From contig NZ_JAJKFT010000010.1 of NCBI RefSeq assembly GCF_020966755.1, positions 558,001-622,000 of the forward strand: a DNA stretch of 64,000 nucleotides, written 5' to 3'. Each line of letters opens with the position of its first letter. The first letter of the stretch is position 1. Source of the stretch: Blastopirellula sediminis (GTDB taxonomy: Bacteria > Planctomycetota > Planctomycetia > Pirellulales > Pirellulaceae). The notes under the pieces were generated by a model. That model saw nothing but the letters and a program-made list of their open reading frames with translations, ran no database searches and was not told the DNA's origin. The position numbers were made by a program, and so were the translations under genes. This document shows positions 17,083-26,392 of the stretch, piece by piece.

Positions 17083-18912
17083 TTATTCTTTAAGTGCGCG
17101 ACCGATTTCTTCCAGCGACGTAACGCCGCTGACCGCCAGCAGAATCCCTTCCTCCTGCATCGTGCGATTGCCGGCCTGTTTGGCGGCGGCTCGCAACGTT
17201 TCCAGTCGCGGCTGCGACACCAGCGCTTTGCGGAAGGCGTCGTTCACTTTCACGAATTCGAAGATGCCGACGCGACCGTAGTACCCAATGCCGCCGCACT
17301 TGGTGCAAATCGACTTCGGATCTTCCGGATTCGGCTTGCCGGCGCGATAGAGCGTATCGACGCGTCCGGCCGGAATCCCCAACTTCTGCAACATCTGCGG
17401 CGTCGGCTGGAACGGTTCACGGCACTTGTCGCACAAGCGACGGCAAAGCCGCATATTGAGCGAAGCGCTGATCGCCTGGGCGAACGCTTTCGGCTCGGCG
17501 CCGATCGCCATCACGCGCAAGATCGCTTCGACCGCCTCCTTGGCGCGGGTGGAAGTGAAGACCAAGTTCTTTTCAGCCGCTTGGTCGATCAGCACTTCCA
17601 TCGTCGTAGCGTTGTCGATCTCGCGAAACACCAGCACGTCCGGTTGCTTGCGAAGCAAGGTCGGCAGCAATTGCTCTTGCGCCTGGTTCTCCGGATCGTA
17701 GGTCATCAAGTTGACGTTCAGAATCTCCGGCTCTTTGGAGGTCGTCTTTTCGAGACCGGCGAAGTCGCGAATCAAACGGTCAGTCGAACCGATGCCCAGC
17801 GAATAGAGCGTCGAGAGACCGCCTTCCGGCCGCGCCGAAAAGATGAATAGCCCATGCGGCTCGAGCATCGCTTGCTTGACTTCTTCCAGCAGCTTTTCTC
17901 GCATTCCCAAGTCGATCAAGGTGGTCAGCTTCGGATCGTTGCCGGACAATTCCAGCAAGACTCGTTCGCCGGTCGGAACGCCTTGGCTCGAGATCTTGCA
18001 GGTGTACTTCGCCTTCCCGTAATTGGCGCCAAACGTTCCCTGCTGTCGCGAGCGGCGATCTTCCGGCTTCAGAGCCGAGATCAACTTCATCAGCGCCAGC
18101 ATCAGATCGCTCGATTCGCGATCCCGGGCTTCGCCGGCGTGCCAGACGCCGTCGATGAAGTACTTCATCTGTACGTTGTCTTTGCCGTAGTCCATCAAAA
18201 CCTTGGACGCGCGGCGTTCATGAATTTCGGCGATCAGCTCTTTGACCCAGACATAAGCGTCCGGCGCCTTCTTCGCGTTGTAGAGATTGGCGGTGTTCTG
18301 TTCGCCGCTTCCCCCTTTCGGGATCAGTTCGACGCTCGGTCCCATGTCCCACGGCTCTTTTCGCTCCGCCGCCACTTTTCCGCCCGACATTTGCGACATC
18401 ACAAAGCGGATGTGGTCCGGCGTCATCACGCGCAAGTGAGGATCGAGCATCGCGTTCCGCTTGTTGATATAAATCCAGAGCGGCACGACGTAGAGGGCGA
18501 CGGCGAAGAAGAAGCCGAGGAAAAACGGCACCAGCGCGATGAACGCCCAGCTCAACAGGAAGAAAGGCCAGAAGTTGGCCGAGACCCAGCCGGCTTGCGA
18601 CAGCTTCATGCGTTCGCTGTCGACGCTGACCCAGGTCGTCGAATAGACCCAGCAAAGATAAAGCCCCCACGCCATCAACAGCATGACCGGATTGACGAAT
18701 CCGTAGTCGCCCGGCTCGCCGATTCTTGGCCCCGATGGCGAAGCCGCCGGAGTCGATGCGGCCGGAGCGGGCGCTGGCGCAGCGGCGGGCGTTTCCGTGG
18801 CAGGCGCCGTCGCGGGCGCTGCGGCCCCTTCCTGGGCGGATAGGTAGACCGGCGCCGATAAGACGACCGCCAGTGCGGCCGTCGCAAGGATAAGCGAAGA
18901 GATGCGCTGCAT
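17083..18912 (-). CDS. Membrane-anchored GspE/PilB-like protein with degenerate Walker A
   Basis: A 609-residue protein. The N-terminus is a signal peptide (MQRISSLILATAALAVVLSA), then an Ala/Pro-rich linker to about residue 65 and two or three membrane segments (about 72-92 and 110-150), unlike cytosolic GspE. The rest is a type II secretion/type IV pilus ATPase fold. The P-loop that should read GPTGSGKTTTLY is SARPEGGLSTLY here, without lysine or GKT. The Walker B-like VLVFREIDN and the tetracysteine element (CDKC near 480, CTKC near 540) remain. ATP hydrolysis is therefore doubtful; it may be a regulatory paralogue of the intact PilT encoded immediately upstream, whose stop overlaps this start as TAATG. 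Confidence 0.9.
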   Translation of the reverse strand: MQRISSLILATAALAVVLSAPVYLSAQEGAAAPATAPATETPAAAPAPAPAASTPAASPSGPRIGEPGDYGFVNPVMLLMAWGLYLCWVYSTTWVSVDSERMKLSQAGWVSANFWPFFLLSWAFIALVPFFLGFFFAVALYVVPLWIYINKRNAMLDPHLRVMTPDHIRFVMSQMSGGKVAAERKEPWDMGPSVELIPKGGSGEQNTANLYNAKKAPDAYVWVKELIAEIHERRASKVLMDYGKDNVQMKYFIDGVWHAGEARDRESSDLMLALMKLISALKPEDRRSRQQGTFGANYGKAKYTCKISSQGVPTGERVLLELSGNDPKLTTLIDLGMREKLLEEVKQAMLEPHGLFIFSARPEGGLSTLYSLGIGSTDRLIRDFAGLEKTTSKEPEILNVNLMTYDPENQAQEQLLPTLLRKQPDVLVFREIDNATTMEVLIDQAAEKNLVFTSTRAKEAVEAILRVMAIGAEPKAFAQAISASLNMRLCRRLCDKCREPFQPTPQMLQKLGIPAGRVDTLYRAGKPNPEDPKSICTKCGGIGYYGRVGIFEFVKVNDAFRKALVSQPRLETLRAAAKQAGNRTMQEEGILLAVSGVTSLEEIGRALKE

Positions 18913-20057
18913 TAGACCATACCAGGTTGCGAAACATTGATGCCCTTGAGCGACATCTTCAAAGCTTCCAAATTCGGCGCGACGGCGAACGCAGTCTCGC
19001 GATCGATCAACTCCTCATCGATCAGCCCCTTCAGACTCATCGTGAAGTCCTGCATACCATCGTCCTTACCGACTCGGATCGCGTCAGGCAGCTTGCTGTC
19101 CTTCCCTTCCAGAATCAGCTTTTGAATCATCGGGCTGAGGGTCATGATCTCGACCGTCGGCACGCGGCCGACGCCCGGCTTGATCGACTTCAACAGCTTT
19201 TGGGCGACGATGCCGCGCATGTTGAACGCGATGGCGCTGCGAATCGAGCCATGCATTTCTTCAGGGAACAAGTCGAGAATACGACCGATGGTGCTCGGCG
19301 CGCTGGAGGCGTGAATCGTACCAAACACCAAGTGCCCGGTTTCCGCCGCGTGAATCGCCGTGAGGAACGTTTCCTGATCACGCATTTCGCCGATCAGGAT
19401 GATGTCGGGGTCTTCACGCACCGCGTGCCCCATCGCGATTTCAAAGTTCTTGACGTCCTGCCCGATTTCGCGCTGGTTAATCAAGCACTTGTCTTCGGTG
19501 TAGACGAATTCGATCGGGTCTTCCAGCGTCAGGATGTGCTTGGAATAGTTGCGGTTAATCCAGTTGAGCATCGACGCGATCGTCGTACTCTTACCGGAAC
19601 CGGTCACCCCGGCGAGCAGCACCATCCCCTGGTCGAACTTGCAGAGCGACTCCATCACCGGCGGCAAGTGGAGCCCTTCGAAGTTCGGAATCCAGTTGCT
19701 AATGCGACGAGCGACCAGCCCCAGGTTGCCGAGCTGCGTCAACATGTTCACGCGGAAACGCCAGCGAACGCCGTCGACGTCAATCGAATGCGCGAAGTCC
19801 GCCCCGCCGTTTTCTTCCAGAATCTTCTTGTTGCGTTCGTCGAGCAGCGGAATCAACAGGCGAACCATTTCTTCGCCGTCGACCGCTTCGCGATTCAACT
19901 CGCGCAGCGTACCGTTGATGCGCACGATCGGCGGGCGCCCGACTTTCATATGCAAGTCGGAACCTTCCAACTTCACGCAGGCTCGGAAGATCTTGTCGAC
20001 CTCCAGCTCTACTTTCTTCTTCAGGTATTTTTCTTTGAGTTCCGGGCCATCCGACAT
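18912..20057 (-). CDS. pilT: PilT/GspE-type twitching ATPase
   Basis: A 381-residue cytosolic ATPase of the PilT family, about the usual length. Visible motifs: LEGSDLHMKVGRPP (N-terminal PAS-like domain), Walker A AGVTGSGKST, Asp box TLEDPIEFVY, Walker B DIILIGEMRDQETF and His box GHLVFGTIHASSA. All catalytic elements are intact. PilT powers pilus retraction or an analogous secretion rearrangement. It is 23 bases downstream of hisF and overlaps by one base (TAATG) with the degenerate GspE-like gene, indicating translational coupling of an active and an apparently inactive ATPase. No pilin assembly genes (pilC, pilM-Q) are nearby. Confidence 0.93.
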   Translation of the reverse strand: MSDGPELKEKYLKKKVELEVDKIFRACVKLEGSDLHMKVGRPPIVRINGTLRELNREAVDGEEMVRLLIPLLDERNKKILEENGGADFAHSIDVDGVRWRFRVNMLTQLGNLGLVARRISNWIPNFEGLHLPPVMESLCKFDQGMVLLAGVTGSGKSTTIASMLNWINRNYSKHILTLEDPIEFVYTEDKCLINQREIGQDVKNFEIAMGHAVREDPDIILIGEMRDQETFLTAIHAAETGHLVFGTIHASSAPSTIGRILDLFPEEMHGSIRSAIAFNMRGIVAQKLLKSIKPGVGRVPTVEIMTLSPMIQKLILEGKDSKLPDAIRVGKDDGMQDFTMSLKGLIDEELIDRETAFAVAPNLEALKMSLKGINVSQPGMV

Positions 20058-20080
20058 CTGTTCGTTCTCCGACTAGTCCG

Positions 20081-20851
20081 CTAGATCCGCACGGCGACTC
20101 CGCGCTCGGCCATAATCCGTTTTGTTTCCGCAATCGAGTATTCGCCGAAATGAAAAATGCTGGCCGCAAGGGCCGCGTCGGCTTTCCCCAGTTGAATCGC
20201 ATCGGCCAGGTGCTCCGGCTTCCCTGCGCCGCCGCTGGCGACCACCGGAATCGAGACCGCTTCGCTGACCGCTCTCGTCACTTCAAGATCGTAACCATCT
20301 TTCGATCCGTCGCAGTCCATGCTGGTCAGCACAATCTCGCCGGCGCCGAGCTCTTCGACCCTTTTGGCCCACGAGACCGCTTCCAGTCCGGTCGGCGTCC
20401 GACCGCCGTTGATATGCACTTCCCAGATCTCTTCCCCCGCTTCGTTCTTCACCCGCTTCGGGTCGATGTTGACCACGATGCACTGGCTGCCGAAGCGTCT
20501 GGCCGCTTCTCGTACGAATTCCGGGTTCTTACAGGCCGCCGAGTTGATCGAGACCTTGTCGCTGCCTGCGTTGAGCAAGGCGCGGATATCTTCGATCGTG
20601 CGAATCCCTCCGCCGACGGTCAGCGGCATGAAGACTTGCTCGGCCGTTCGCTTCACGACGTCGAGCATGATCGCTCGCTCTTCGTGGCTGGCGCAGATGT
20701 CGAGAAAGACGAGTTCGTCCGCCCCTTCTTGCTCGTAGCGCGAAGCGACTTGCACCGGGTCGCCGGCATCGCGCAGGTTGACGAAGTTGGTTCCTTTCAC
20801 GACGCGACCGTGGTCGACGTCTAGACAAGGAATCACGCGATGAGCCAGCAT
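20081..20851 (-). CDS. hisF: Imidazole glycerol phosphate synthase, cyclase subunit
   Basis: A 256-residue TIM barrel closing the imidazole ring in histidine synthesis, using ammonia from HisH. Start ATG 20851. Signature motifs: [17 protein letters not shown] with the first catalytic Asp, [21 protein letters not shown] with the second Asp region, and [28 protein letters not shown]. Full length. hisH and other his genes are not adjacent; instead it leads an apparent operon into pilT. Confidence 0.97.
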   Translation of the reverse strand: MLAHRVIPCLDVDHGRVVKGTNFVNLRDAGDPVQVASRYEQEGADELVFLDICASHEERAIMLDVVKRTAEQVFMPLTVGGGIRTIEDIRALLNAGSDKVSINSAACKNPEFVREAARRFGSQCIVVNIDPKRVKNEAGEEIWEVHINGGRTPTGLEAVSWAKRVEELGAGEIVLTSMDCDGSKDGYDLEVTRAVSEAVSIPVVASGGAGKPEHLADAIQLGKADAALAASIFHFGEYSIAETKRIMAERGVAVRI

Positions 20852-21074
20852 CGGCGACTTTCGAGTTAAATAGTTGCGTAAACGGGAGTTCCGACCAGTC
20901 GCCAGCAGAAGTTTGGCGACCGAAGAGGTGCAAATCTACTGTAAGCCGGGCAAGGGAGAGGGTCAACTAACCCAGCCGCTCTACAGATGCCGATCTTTCC
21001 GATTTGCCGAGGGAGAATCCGGCGATTTGACGGCCAAACCCGCCGCGGCGACTCCCCCCGGTCGGAGCCGGCGC

Positions 21075-21113
21075 AAAAAAAAGGCTCGCGAGCGCCACCT
21101 GACGCTCGCGAGC
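21075..21113 (-). terminator. Terminator of the DUF1559 gene
   Basis: Minus strand GCTCGCGAGCGTC and GGCGCTCGCGAGC form a strong stem followed by eight T residues, about 57 bases after the DUF1559 stop. Confidence 0.88.
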
Positions 21114-21169
21114 TGAGTTGTCCATCGTTCGATATCGCCCGTTCGCTGGAAAAGGAACAGGCGAGCCGA

Positions 21170-22240
21170 TTAATATTCGCCGATCGTCTGACCGTCGTTG
21201 CGGATACCAAGCTTTTGGTAAACGCCGAGCACGGACGGGGTCGGGATCGTCGGCGACAGGTTCACCGGATCGCTCGGGGCTTCGATGCTGGTCAAAGCGA
21301 TGTCCGAGTTGCCGAAGTTGATCGTTTCCGCAATGAACTTCACCGAGCCGTCGCCGAAGGCGAACTGGGTGCCGCCCGGGTGGTTGCTGCTGAAGCCGTC
21401 CCACATGGTGCCGGCGGCGCCATAGGTGGTCGCGGTCTGATCTTTGTAGTTCGGCGGAACGCTGACCTTGCCCATCGAGTTGGCGTTGTAGCTGGTGGCG
21501 TTGGCGTTCATCGCGGCGACGCCAGCCCAGGTGCCCACCCCTTGGTATTCAGCACGTTCGCCGACCAGGAAGGTGTTGCTGGTGCCGTCGGTCATCGACT
21601 GGAAGCCGGTCTTGCTGTTGTTGAAGATGATCCCGTTGTTCTTGAACACCTGGGTGTCGTAAACGCCCGAGCAAGCGACGTAGTTGGTGGTGCTGGTCTG
21701 CAGGAAGACCGGAGTCGGGGTACCGCCCGCGAAGGCGCGGACCGAAGTGCCGGAGGCGCAGCCGGTCTGAGCGACGCCGGTCGTCGGGTTCTTGACGTTG
21801 CGGCAGCTCGGCAGAACGCTGGCGGTGTCGCTCGGGCAACGGAAGGCGTCGATTTCAGCGACCATGCCGAGGTTCGTCGCGCTGTTGACGGCGGTGCTCA
21901 GCGGGGTGTTCATGCTGTTCTTGGTGACGCCCATCAGGTCGTACAGGTTGTTTTGTTCGAGCTGCGGCAGGACCAGCGAGCCCCACGACCAAGCGTTGAC
22001 GTAGCCGTTGCTGCTGCTCTGGACGGCGCCCGACGGAAACGTCTTGAACGTGTCCGCGTAGTTGTGGCAAGCCAAACCGAGTTGCTTCAGATTGTTGGTG
22101 CAGGACATACGACGAGCAGCTTCACGAGCTTGCTGCACGGCCGGCAACAGAAGGGCGATCAAGACGCCGATGATGGCGATCACGACCAGAAGTTCGACGA
22201 GCGTAAAACCTCGACGGCGCATACCTAGAGCGATAGACAT
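21170..22240 (-). CDS. DUF1559 type IV pilin-like secreted protein
   Basis: A 356-residue protein, the signature planctomycete family of pseudopilins. ATG 22240 has GGAGAGG upstream. The prepilin-type N-terminus [20 protein letters not shown] carries the G-F cleavage/methylation site and Glu5 of type IV pilins, followed by [14 protein letters not shown]. The remainder is the DUF1559 domain with [13 protein letters not shown], an FPSGA segment and the C-terminal [14 protein letters not shown] motif typical of the family. Most likely surface-displayed or pseudopilus-associated; exact function is unknown. Preceded by a long AT-rich leader with a plausible sigma-70 promoter. Confidence 0.95.
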   Translation of the reverse strand: MSIALGMRRRGFTLVELLVVIAIIGVLIALLLPAVQQAREAARRMSCTNNLKQLGLACHNYADTFKTFPSGAVQSSSNGYVNAWSWGSLVLPQLEQNNLYDLMGVTKNSMNTPLSTAVNSATNLGMVAEIDAFRCPSDTASVLPSCRNVKNPTTGVAQTGCASGTSVRAFAGGTPTPVFLQTSTTNYVACSGVYDTQVFKNNGIIFNNSKTGFQSMTDGTSNTFLVGERAEYQGVGTWAGVAAMNANATSYNANSMGKVSVPPNYKDQTATTYGAAGTMWDGFSSNHPGGTQFAFGDGSVKFIAETINFGNSDIALTSIEAPSDPVNLSPTIPTPSVLGVYQKLGIRNDGQTIGEY

Positions 22241-22768
22241 TGCCTCTCCAAAAGAAAGCGAAGGGAAGAACTGTTCCGTGTGTGCGGATGATTAAACGAC
22301 GAGATGCGTTTTAGGTTCCGTTGGTGCCTCTCAGATTTCGCTGAAGAATCGGACCCTATTTGGTTAATTCAAGATTTGAACCCCAGGTATGTCAAGCGAG
22401 CGGTCGTGAAAAAACTTTAATATGCAATCCCCAATAAACGCTGCGAATTCTTACGTTTTTTCTATCCACAGTCGCCGTGCCCTGAATTAATAATTCTTTG
22501 CTGAAACGGACGCGAATTTCGCACATATTGCTGGCTTGGTCGCCACTAGGACCGCTAGATCACGCGGAGCGAAACTGGGAATTACGGGAACCCGAGAGAC
22601 GAAAAATACTTTTTTTCTGTCATGCAAATGAGGGGGTCGCAATCGCTTAATTTCAACGCCAAAACGACGATTTACCCCGTTAGCTAGCTCGAGGAGGCGA
22701 TCAACGGAAAACCGGCGGCGTGATCGAACGCAAGCTTATCCCAGATCGTTTCGCCTAATTCGGCGCAT
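22241..22768. other. Long AT-rich upstream region of the DUF1559 gene
   Basis: About 530 bases without a gene, the most AT-rich stretch in the window. It holds the proposed DUF1559 promoter at 22367-22395 and several A/T tracts (aaaaaactttaatatgcaat) that could bind nucleoid proteins. Further right to 22768 I see nothing identifiable. Confidence 0.6.
22367..22395 (-). promoter_or_regulatory. Candidate sigma-70 promoter for the DUF1559 gene
   Basis: Minus strand has a perfect TTGACA at 22395-22390, a 17-base spacer, and TTGAAT as -10 (4 of 6 consensus matches). The start codon is about 125 bases downstream. Motif based only. Confidence 0.5.
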
Positions 22769-22805
22769 AAAAAAAGCCCGGCGAGCCGTCGCCAGGCGTT
22801 TTTTT
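22769..22805 (-). terminator. Terminator of infC
   Basis: Stem GCCTGGCGA/TCGCCGGGC with long T tracts on both strands; minus-strand orientation ends infC about 40 bases after its stop, and it could also work on the plus strand. Confidence 0.88.
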
Positions 22806-22843
22806 GAGATCTGCGACTCGCTCGAAGGCGAGTCAGTCGCACG

Positions 22844-23383
22844 TTAGCTCGCCTTGGGAGCGATGGTGCACATCATGCGGCGTCCCATCTGCTTCGGCGT
22901 CGACTCGACCTTGCCGTATTCCTCCAGCAGCTCGATCACTTGATTCATGACGCGCTGACCTTCGTCAACGTGCGCCATTTCGCGACCGCGAAATTGGATC
23001 GAGACTTGGACTTTGTCTTTGTGCTTCAGGAAGGTAATCGCCTGCTTCACTTTGAATTCGATGTCGTGATCCCCGGTCTTGGGACGCAAGCGAATCTCTT
23101 TGGTTTTCGCGTGATGCGAGTGCGATTTGTGTTGTTTCTTGTTTTGCTGGTATTTGTATTTGCCGTAATCCATGATGCGGCAAACAGGAGGATTCGCCAT
23201 GGGGGCGACTTCGACTAGGTCCAGTCCAGCAGTACGCGCACGACTCAGCGCTTCTTCCGTGGGAATGATCCCGAGTTGTTCTCCTTCTTCATCAATGACG
23301 CGCACGGGAGACTTACGAATTCTCTCGTTAATGCGCGTTTGATCGCGTTCACGTTCGCGATCCCGTGAATTCCGGTCTAAGAT
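22844..23383 (-). CDS. infC: Translation initiation factor IF-3
   Basis: A 179-residue protein (E. coli IF-3 is 180). Binds the 30S subunit and enforces start-codon fidelity. Conserved N-terminal segment [20 protein letters not shown], then [20 protein letters not shown], the lysine-rich linker [10 protein letters not shown] and the C-domain [31 protein letters not shown]. No ATG/GTG/TTG suits the N-terminus. ATC at 23383 is preceded by AAGGA nine bases away, and infC in many bacteria starts with a rare AUU/AUC codon for autoregulation, so ATC is chosen. The usual rpmI-rplT partners do not follow; a terminator does. Confidence 0.95.
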   Translation of the reverse strand: MLDRNSRDRERERDQTRINERIRKSPVRVIDEEGEQLGIIPTEEALSRARTAGLDLVEVAPMANPPVCRIMDYGKYKYQQNKKQHKSHSHHAKTKEIRLRPKTGDHDIEFKVKQAITFLKHKDKVQVSIQFRGREMAHVDEGQRVMNQVIELLEEYGKVESTPKQMGRRMMCTIAPKAS

Positions 23384-23769
23384 GGCAGTTGATCCTTTTT
23401 CGTGGATAGAAATGGGAAAAGCTGGGCGCACAACCCAGCCGCTAGTTTTGACAAGTCTAGCATTGTAGCTATTTTCGGTACAGTTTGCCTCCCGTTTTTA
23501 AGCTCCCCCAAAAATAACGAATTTTTCGACCTTTCTTGGTGGGAGGGGGGCCTCGGCCGTCGGATCGACGGCCGCCTCTACTTGAGGGAATCTTGGGCAA
23601 TTCCCCGCGATTTCTCAAAATTGTCTTCGATTGACCTTGTCCGACTTGCCCCGGAACCCGACATTGGTCCGACCTCGCGAACGATCGAGGCAAGGATGCT
23701 ATCACGTTCGCACGTTTCAGGTACCGCATTGGGCGTCTTTTTCGCCCCCACGATCCAGGGAGGGACGCG

Positions 23770-25143
23770 ATGAACGCAGTCTCCGCGCTATTGTTGTCGG
23801 TTGCGCTGGCCGCCGCTCCGGCTGATGATTCTCAATCGCCAGTTCTCTACTATGTGACCGCCGATTGGTGCGTCTACTGCCGCGAAATGAAACCGACCGT
23901 TGAGCGGCTCAAAGCGGCCGGCTACCCGGTCGTGATCGTCGATCAGACTCGTGAACCGGACATGGCGCAGCGTCTCGCGGTTCGCGGCCTCCCCGCGTTT
24001 CGCATGGTCCACCAGGGCAAAATCATCGCCCAAACCGAAGGGCGAACCAGCTATGACGAGTTGGTCGCCATGTTCCCGCAAAAACCGGTCGCCAACCCCA
24101 ATCCGGCTCCGCAGCCAGCCGCTGCGTCGCAAGTCGTGCGGGGGCAATCTCCTGGCGCCATGATGACTTCCGGCAATTCCTCAGCCGCTCGCCAAAAGGC
24201 CCTGGCCGCGACGGTTCGCCTGAAGGTGATCGACCCCAACGGTTTTTCCTACGGCACCGGCACCGTGGTCCACTCGCATCACGGCGAAGCGCTCGTCCTG
24301 ACGTGCGGTCACTTGTTCCGCGATTCCAAGGGCGCCGGCGAGATCGAAGTCGAATCGTTCGCCCCCGGCGCCAGCGGCGCAATCTCCGGTCGCCTGCTGA
24401 GCTATGACCTCGATCGAGATGTCGCGCTACTCACTTTTAAGCCGAATTTCCCGCTCGAAGCGGTCACGATTCGCACCCCGGATCAGCCGGTTACCGTCGG
24501 CGAAAAGGCGTTCACCGTCGGCTGCGACAAAGGGGCGGACGCGACGATCCGCGAAAGCCGCATCAACAGCATCAACCGCTACCAGGGTCCGGATAATCTG
24601 CAAGCCGCGGGCGCTCCGATTGACGGACGTAGCGGCGGCGGTTTGTTCAACGACGCCGGCCAATTGATCGGCGTCTGCAACGCAGCCGACCCCGAATATG
24701 ACGAAGGTTACTACGCCGCGCTGAAGACGATCTTCTCTCTGCTCGAAGAGAAGCAGATCGCCCACCTCTTCACCGGCCATGCCGCCCAGCCGCAAGTGGC
24801 GCAGAACGCCCCGAGCCGCAACCCGGCCGGTCCGTCGATGCCGGAAATGCCGCGGTCGCAGCCAAGCATGCCGTCACCCTCTGGCGCCGACGTCGCCATG
24901 GCCAGCGGGATGATCTCGGGAAGCAGCGATCTGACCCCGGCCGAACGAGAAGTCCTGGAATACATTCGCCAGCACGGCGGAGAAGCGAACATCACGCTCT
25001 TGTTCCATTCCAAATCGAACCCCAGCGCTCAGCCGGCCGCGTTTACCCTCCCGAACCGTCCGTCGCCCCAGTTTTTGCAGCACGTATTGAGCGCTGCGGC
25101 GGGGCAAAACGGGGGAATGGTGGTCCGCGGACAGAGCCAATAA
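23770..25143 (+). CDS. Exported thioredoxin-fold/trypsin-like protease fusion
   Basis: A 457-residue protein with a signal peptide (about 1-19). Residues 23-105 are a thioredoxin-like domain with the redox motif WCVYC (Cys34, Cys37) and the cis-proline segment RGLPAF. After a Pro/Ala linker, residues 140-330 are a chymotrypsin-fold protease with His181 (LTCGHLF), Asp217 (DLDRDVALL) and Ser288 in GRSGGGLF. The C-terminal 130 residues are low-complexity Pro/Ser then a small domain. A redox domain fused to a serine protease suggests envelope protein quality control; this is inference. The 300 bases upstream include a TTGACA but no convincing promoter. Confidence 0.87.
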   Translation: MNAVSALLLSVALAAAPADDSQSPVLYYVTADWCVYCREMKPTVERLKAAGYPVVIVDQTREPDMAQRLAVRGLPAFRMVHQGKIIAQTEGRTSYDELVAMFPQKPVANPNPAPQPAAASQVVRGQSPGAMMTSGNSSAARQKALAATVRLKVIDPNGFSYGTGTVVHSHHGEALVLTCGHLFRDSKGAGEIEVESFAPGASGAISGRLLSYDLDRDVALLTFKPNFPLEAVTIRTPDQPVTVGEKAFTVGCDKGADATIRESRINSINRYQGPDNLQAAGAPIDGRSGGGLFNDAGQLIGVCNAADPEYDEGYYAALKTIFSLLEEKQIAHLFTGHAAQPQVAQNAPSRNPAGPSMPEMPRSQPSMPSPSGADVAMASGMISGSSDLTPAEREVLEYIRQHGGEANITLLFHSKSNPSAQPAAFTLPNRPSPQFLQHVLSAAAGQNGGMVVRGQSQ

Positions 25144-25332
25144 TTCGGGTTATTTTGCCCGCAAATCCCCACTGAATTGCGCGGACCTGTCAAATATTCC
25201 GCGCGTCAGCCAGATTTTAGGGAAACGGTTTCCCGTATGGCGCAATTTGGGCAACCTCGATACCTGCGAGCTATGTTTTCTTCGCAGCCTACCTAAGTAG
25301 CTCGATAAAACAGCCCGTCTCGAGGACATCCG

Positions 25333-26136
25333 TTGCTCCTGTTTGCGCTAATCTCCGTTCTGAATCTCGCCCTGGGCTTCGCCGCTGCTGTGGCGCTCGG
25401 CTATGGCCCGCGCCCCTGGTGGGGAATCTTCGCCGAAGCGGGAACGACGGGAACGGTGCGGATTGAGAAGCTTGAGGACGAACCGGCCCCTCCGACCGAC
25501 GAATCAAACGAAGCGGAGCCGGAAGAGGACGACGAGGAGGACCACCTCGACGACGAAGACGATTCCGAACCAGGGGACGACCTGGATGAGGAGCCGGAAG
25601 AGGACGACGAGGCTCTGACCAAGGCGAAGTTGGCCAAGCTCCAGGAAATCAACGCCAACAAACTGGCGAAACGTCTCGAAGAAGAACAACGCCGCGCGCC
25701 GACCAAGAACGCCAAAGACAAGGCGAAGTCTCCCCCAGCGGCCGAAATTGCGAACGCGCCGGAAGCGGTCGACGAAGAGGAAGCGGCGGAAGAAGATTCC
25801 TTCAGCGTCTCCAGCATCATCGACGATGACGATCTGTCGTCCATGATCGGAGAAGCGGCGGACGAGGAAGAGGTCATCGTCCCCGATGACATGGAAGAAC
25901 TGCTGGGCGCCTCCGAGTCGCACTTCGCCGACGATGACATCGACGAGTCTCTGGACGAAATCGAGTCGCTGCTGAAGGCCGCCGGCCAACTGGAATCAGA
26001 CATCGCGGCCGCAGCGGAAGAGGACCTCGAGACCGAGGAAGACCCGGTCATGGAAGTCGCCGAGCAAGACGAATCGGAGCCCGCGGATATAGAACTGACC
26101 GCGGACGAAATCGAAGCGATGTTCAAGCTTCAGTAG
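25333..26136 (+). CDS. Highly acidic membrane-anchored hypothetical protein
   Basis: A 267-residue protein starting at TTG 25333 with GAGGA eight bases upstream. Residues 1-26 form one hydrophobic segment (LLFALISVLNLALGFAAAVA), after which the protein is dominated by Asp and Glu (runs such as EPEEDDEEDHLDDEDDSEPG) with a short basic, coiled-coil-like patch at about 95-130 (KAKLAKLQEINANKLAKRLE). Predicted pI is very low. No family is recognised. Composition alone cannot indicate function; a disordered scaffold or cation-binding role is possible. Monocistronic, between the protease fusion and the acyl-CoA synthetase. Confidence 0.75.
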   Translation: MLLFALISVLNLALGFAAAVALGYGPRPWWGIFAEAGTTGTVRIEKLEDEPAPPTDESNEAEPEEDDEEDHLDDEDDSEPGDDLDEEPEEDDEALTKAKLAKLQEINANKLAKRLEEEQRRAPTKNAKDKAKSPPAAEIANAPEAVDEEEAAEEDSFSVSSIIDDDDLSSMIGEAADEEEVIVPDDMEELLGASESHFADDDIDESLDEIESLLKAAGQLESDIAAAAEEDLETEEDPVMEVAEQDESEPADIELTADEIEAMFKLQ

Positions 26137-26392
26137 TGCGCGACGGCTTCCGTTCAGTTCGTAGTTAGCGAATCTGCGCGATTTCTCTTTTAAAACTCTA
26201 TTTCGGCCGACGTTTTACGGTGACCCGTTCCGCACAATTCCTGCGGAAAAACAAGGCTAAAATCCGCCAAACGCCTGCTTCCGCACTTCGTCGGGATATT
26301 TCAACCGCCGCCTAATCGCGGTAGTTTAGTACGCGCCCCGGTTGATCTTGATTTACTGTCAAACCTCATTGGAAAAACGAGGTCCAGGCGGA

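Noticed and set aside
23446-23475. TTGACA followed by TATTTT as a plus-strand promoter for the thioredoxin-protease gene
   Set aside because: The -10 match is weak and the start codon is 300 bases away; no independent support.
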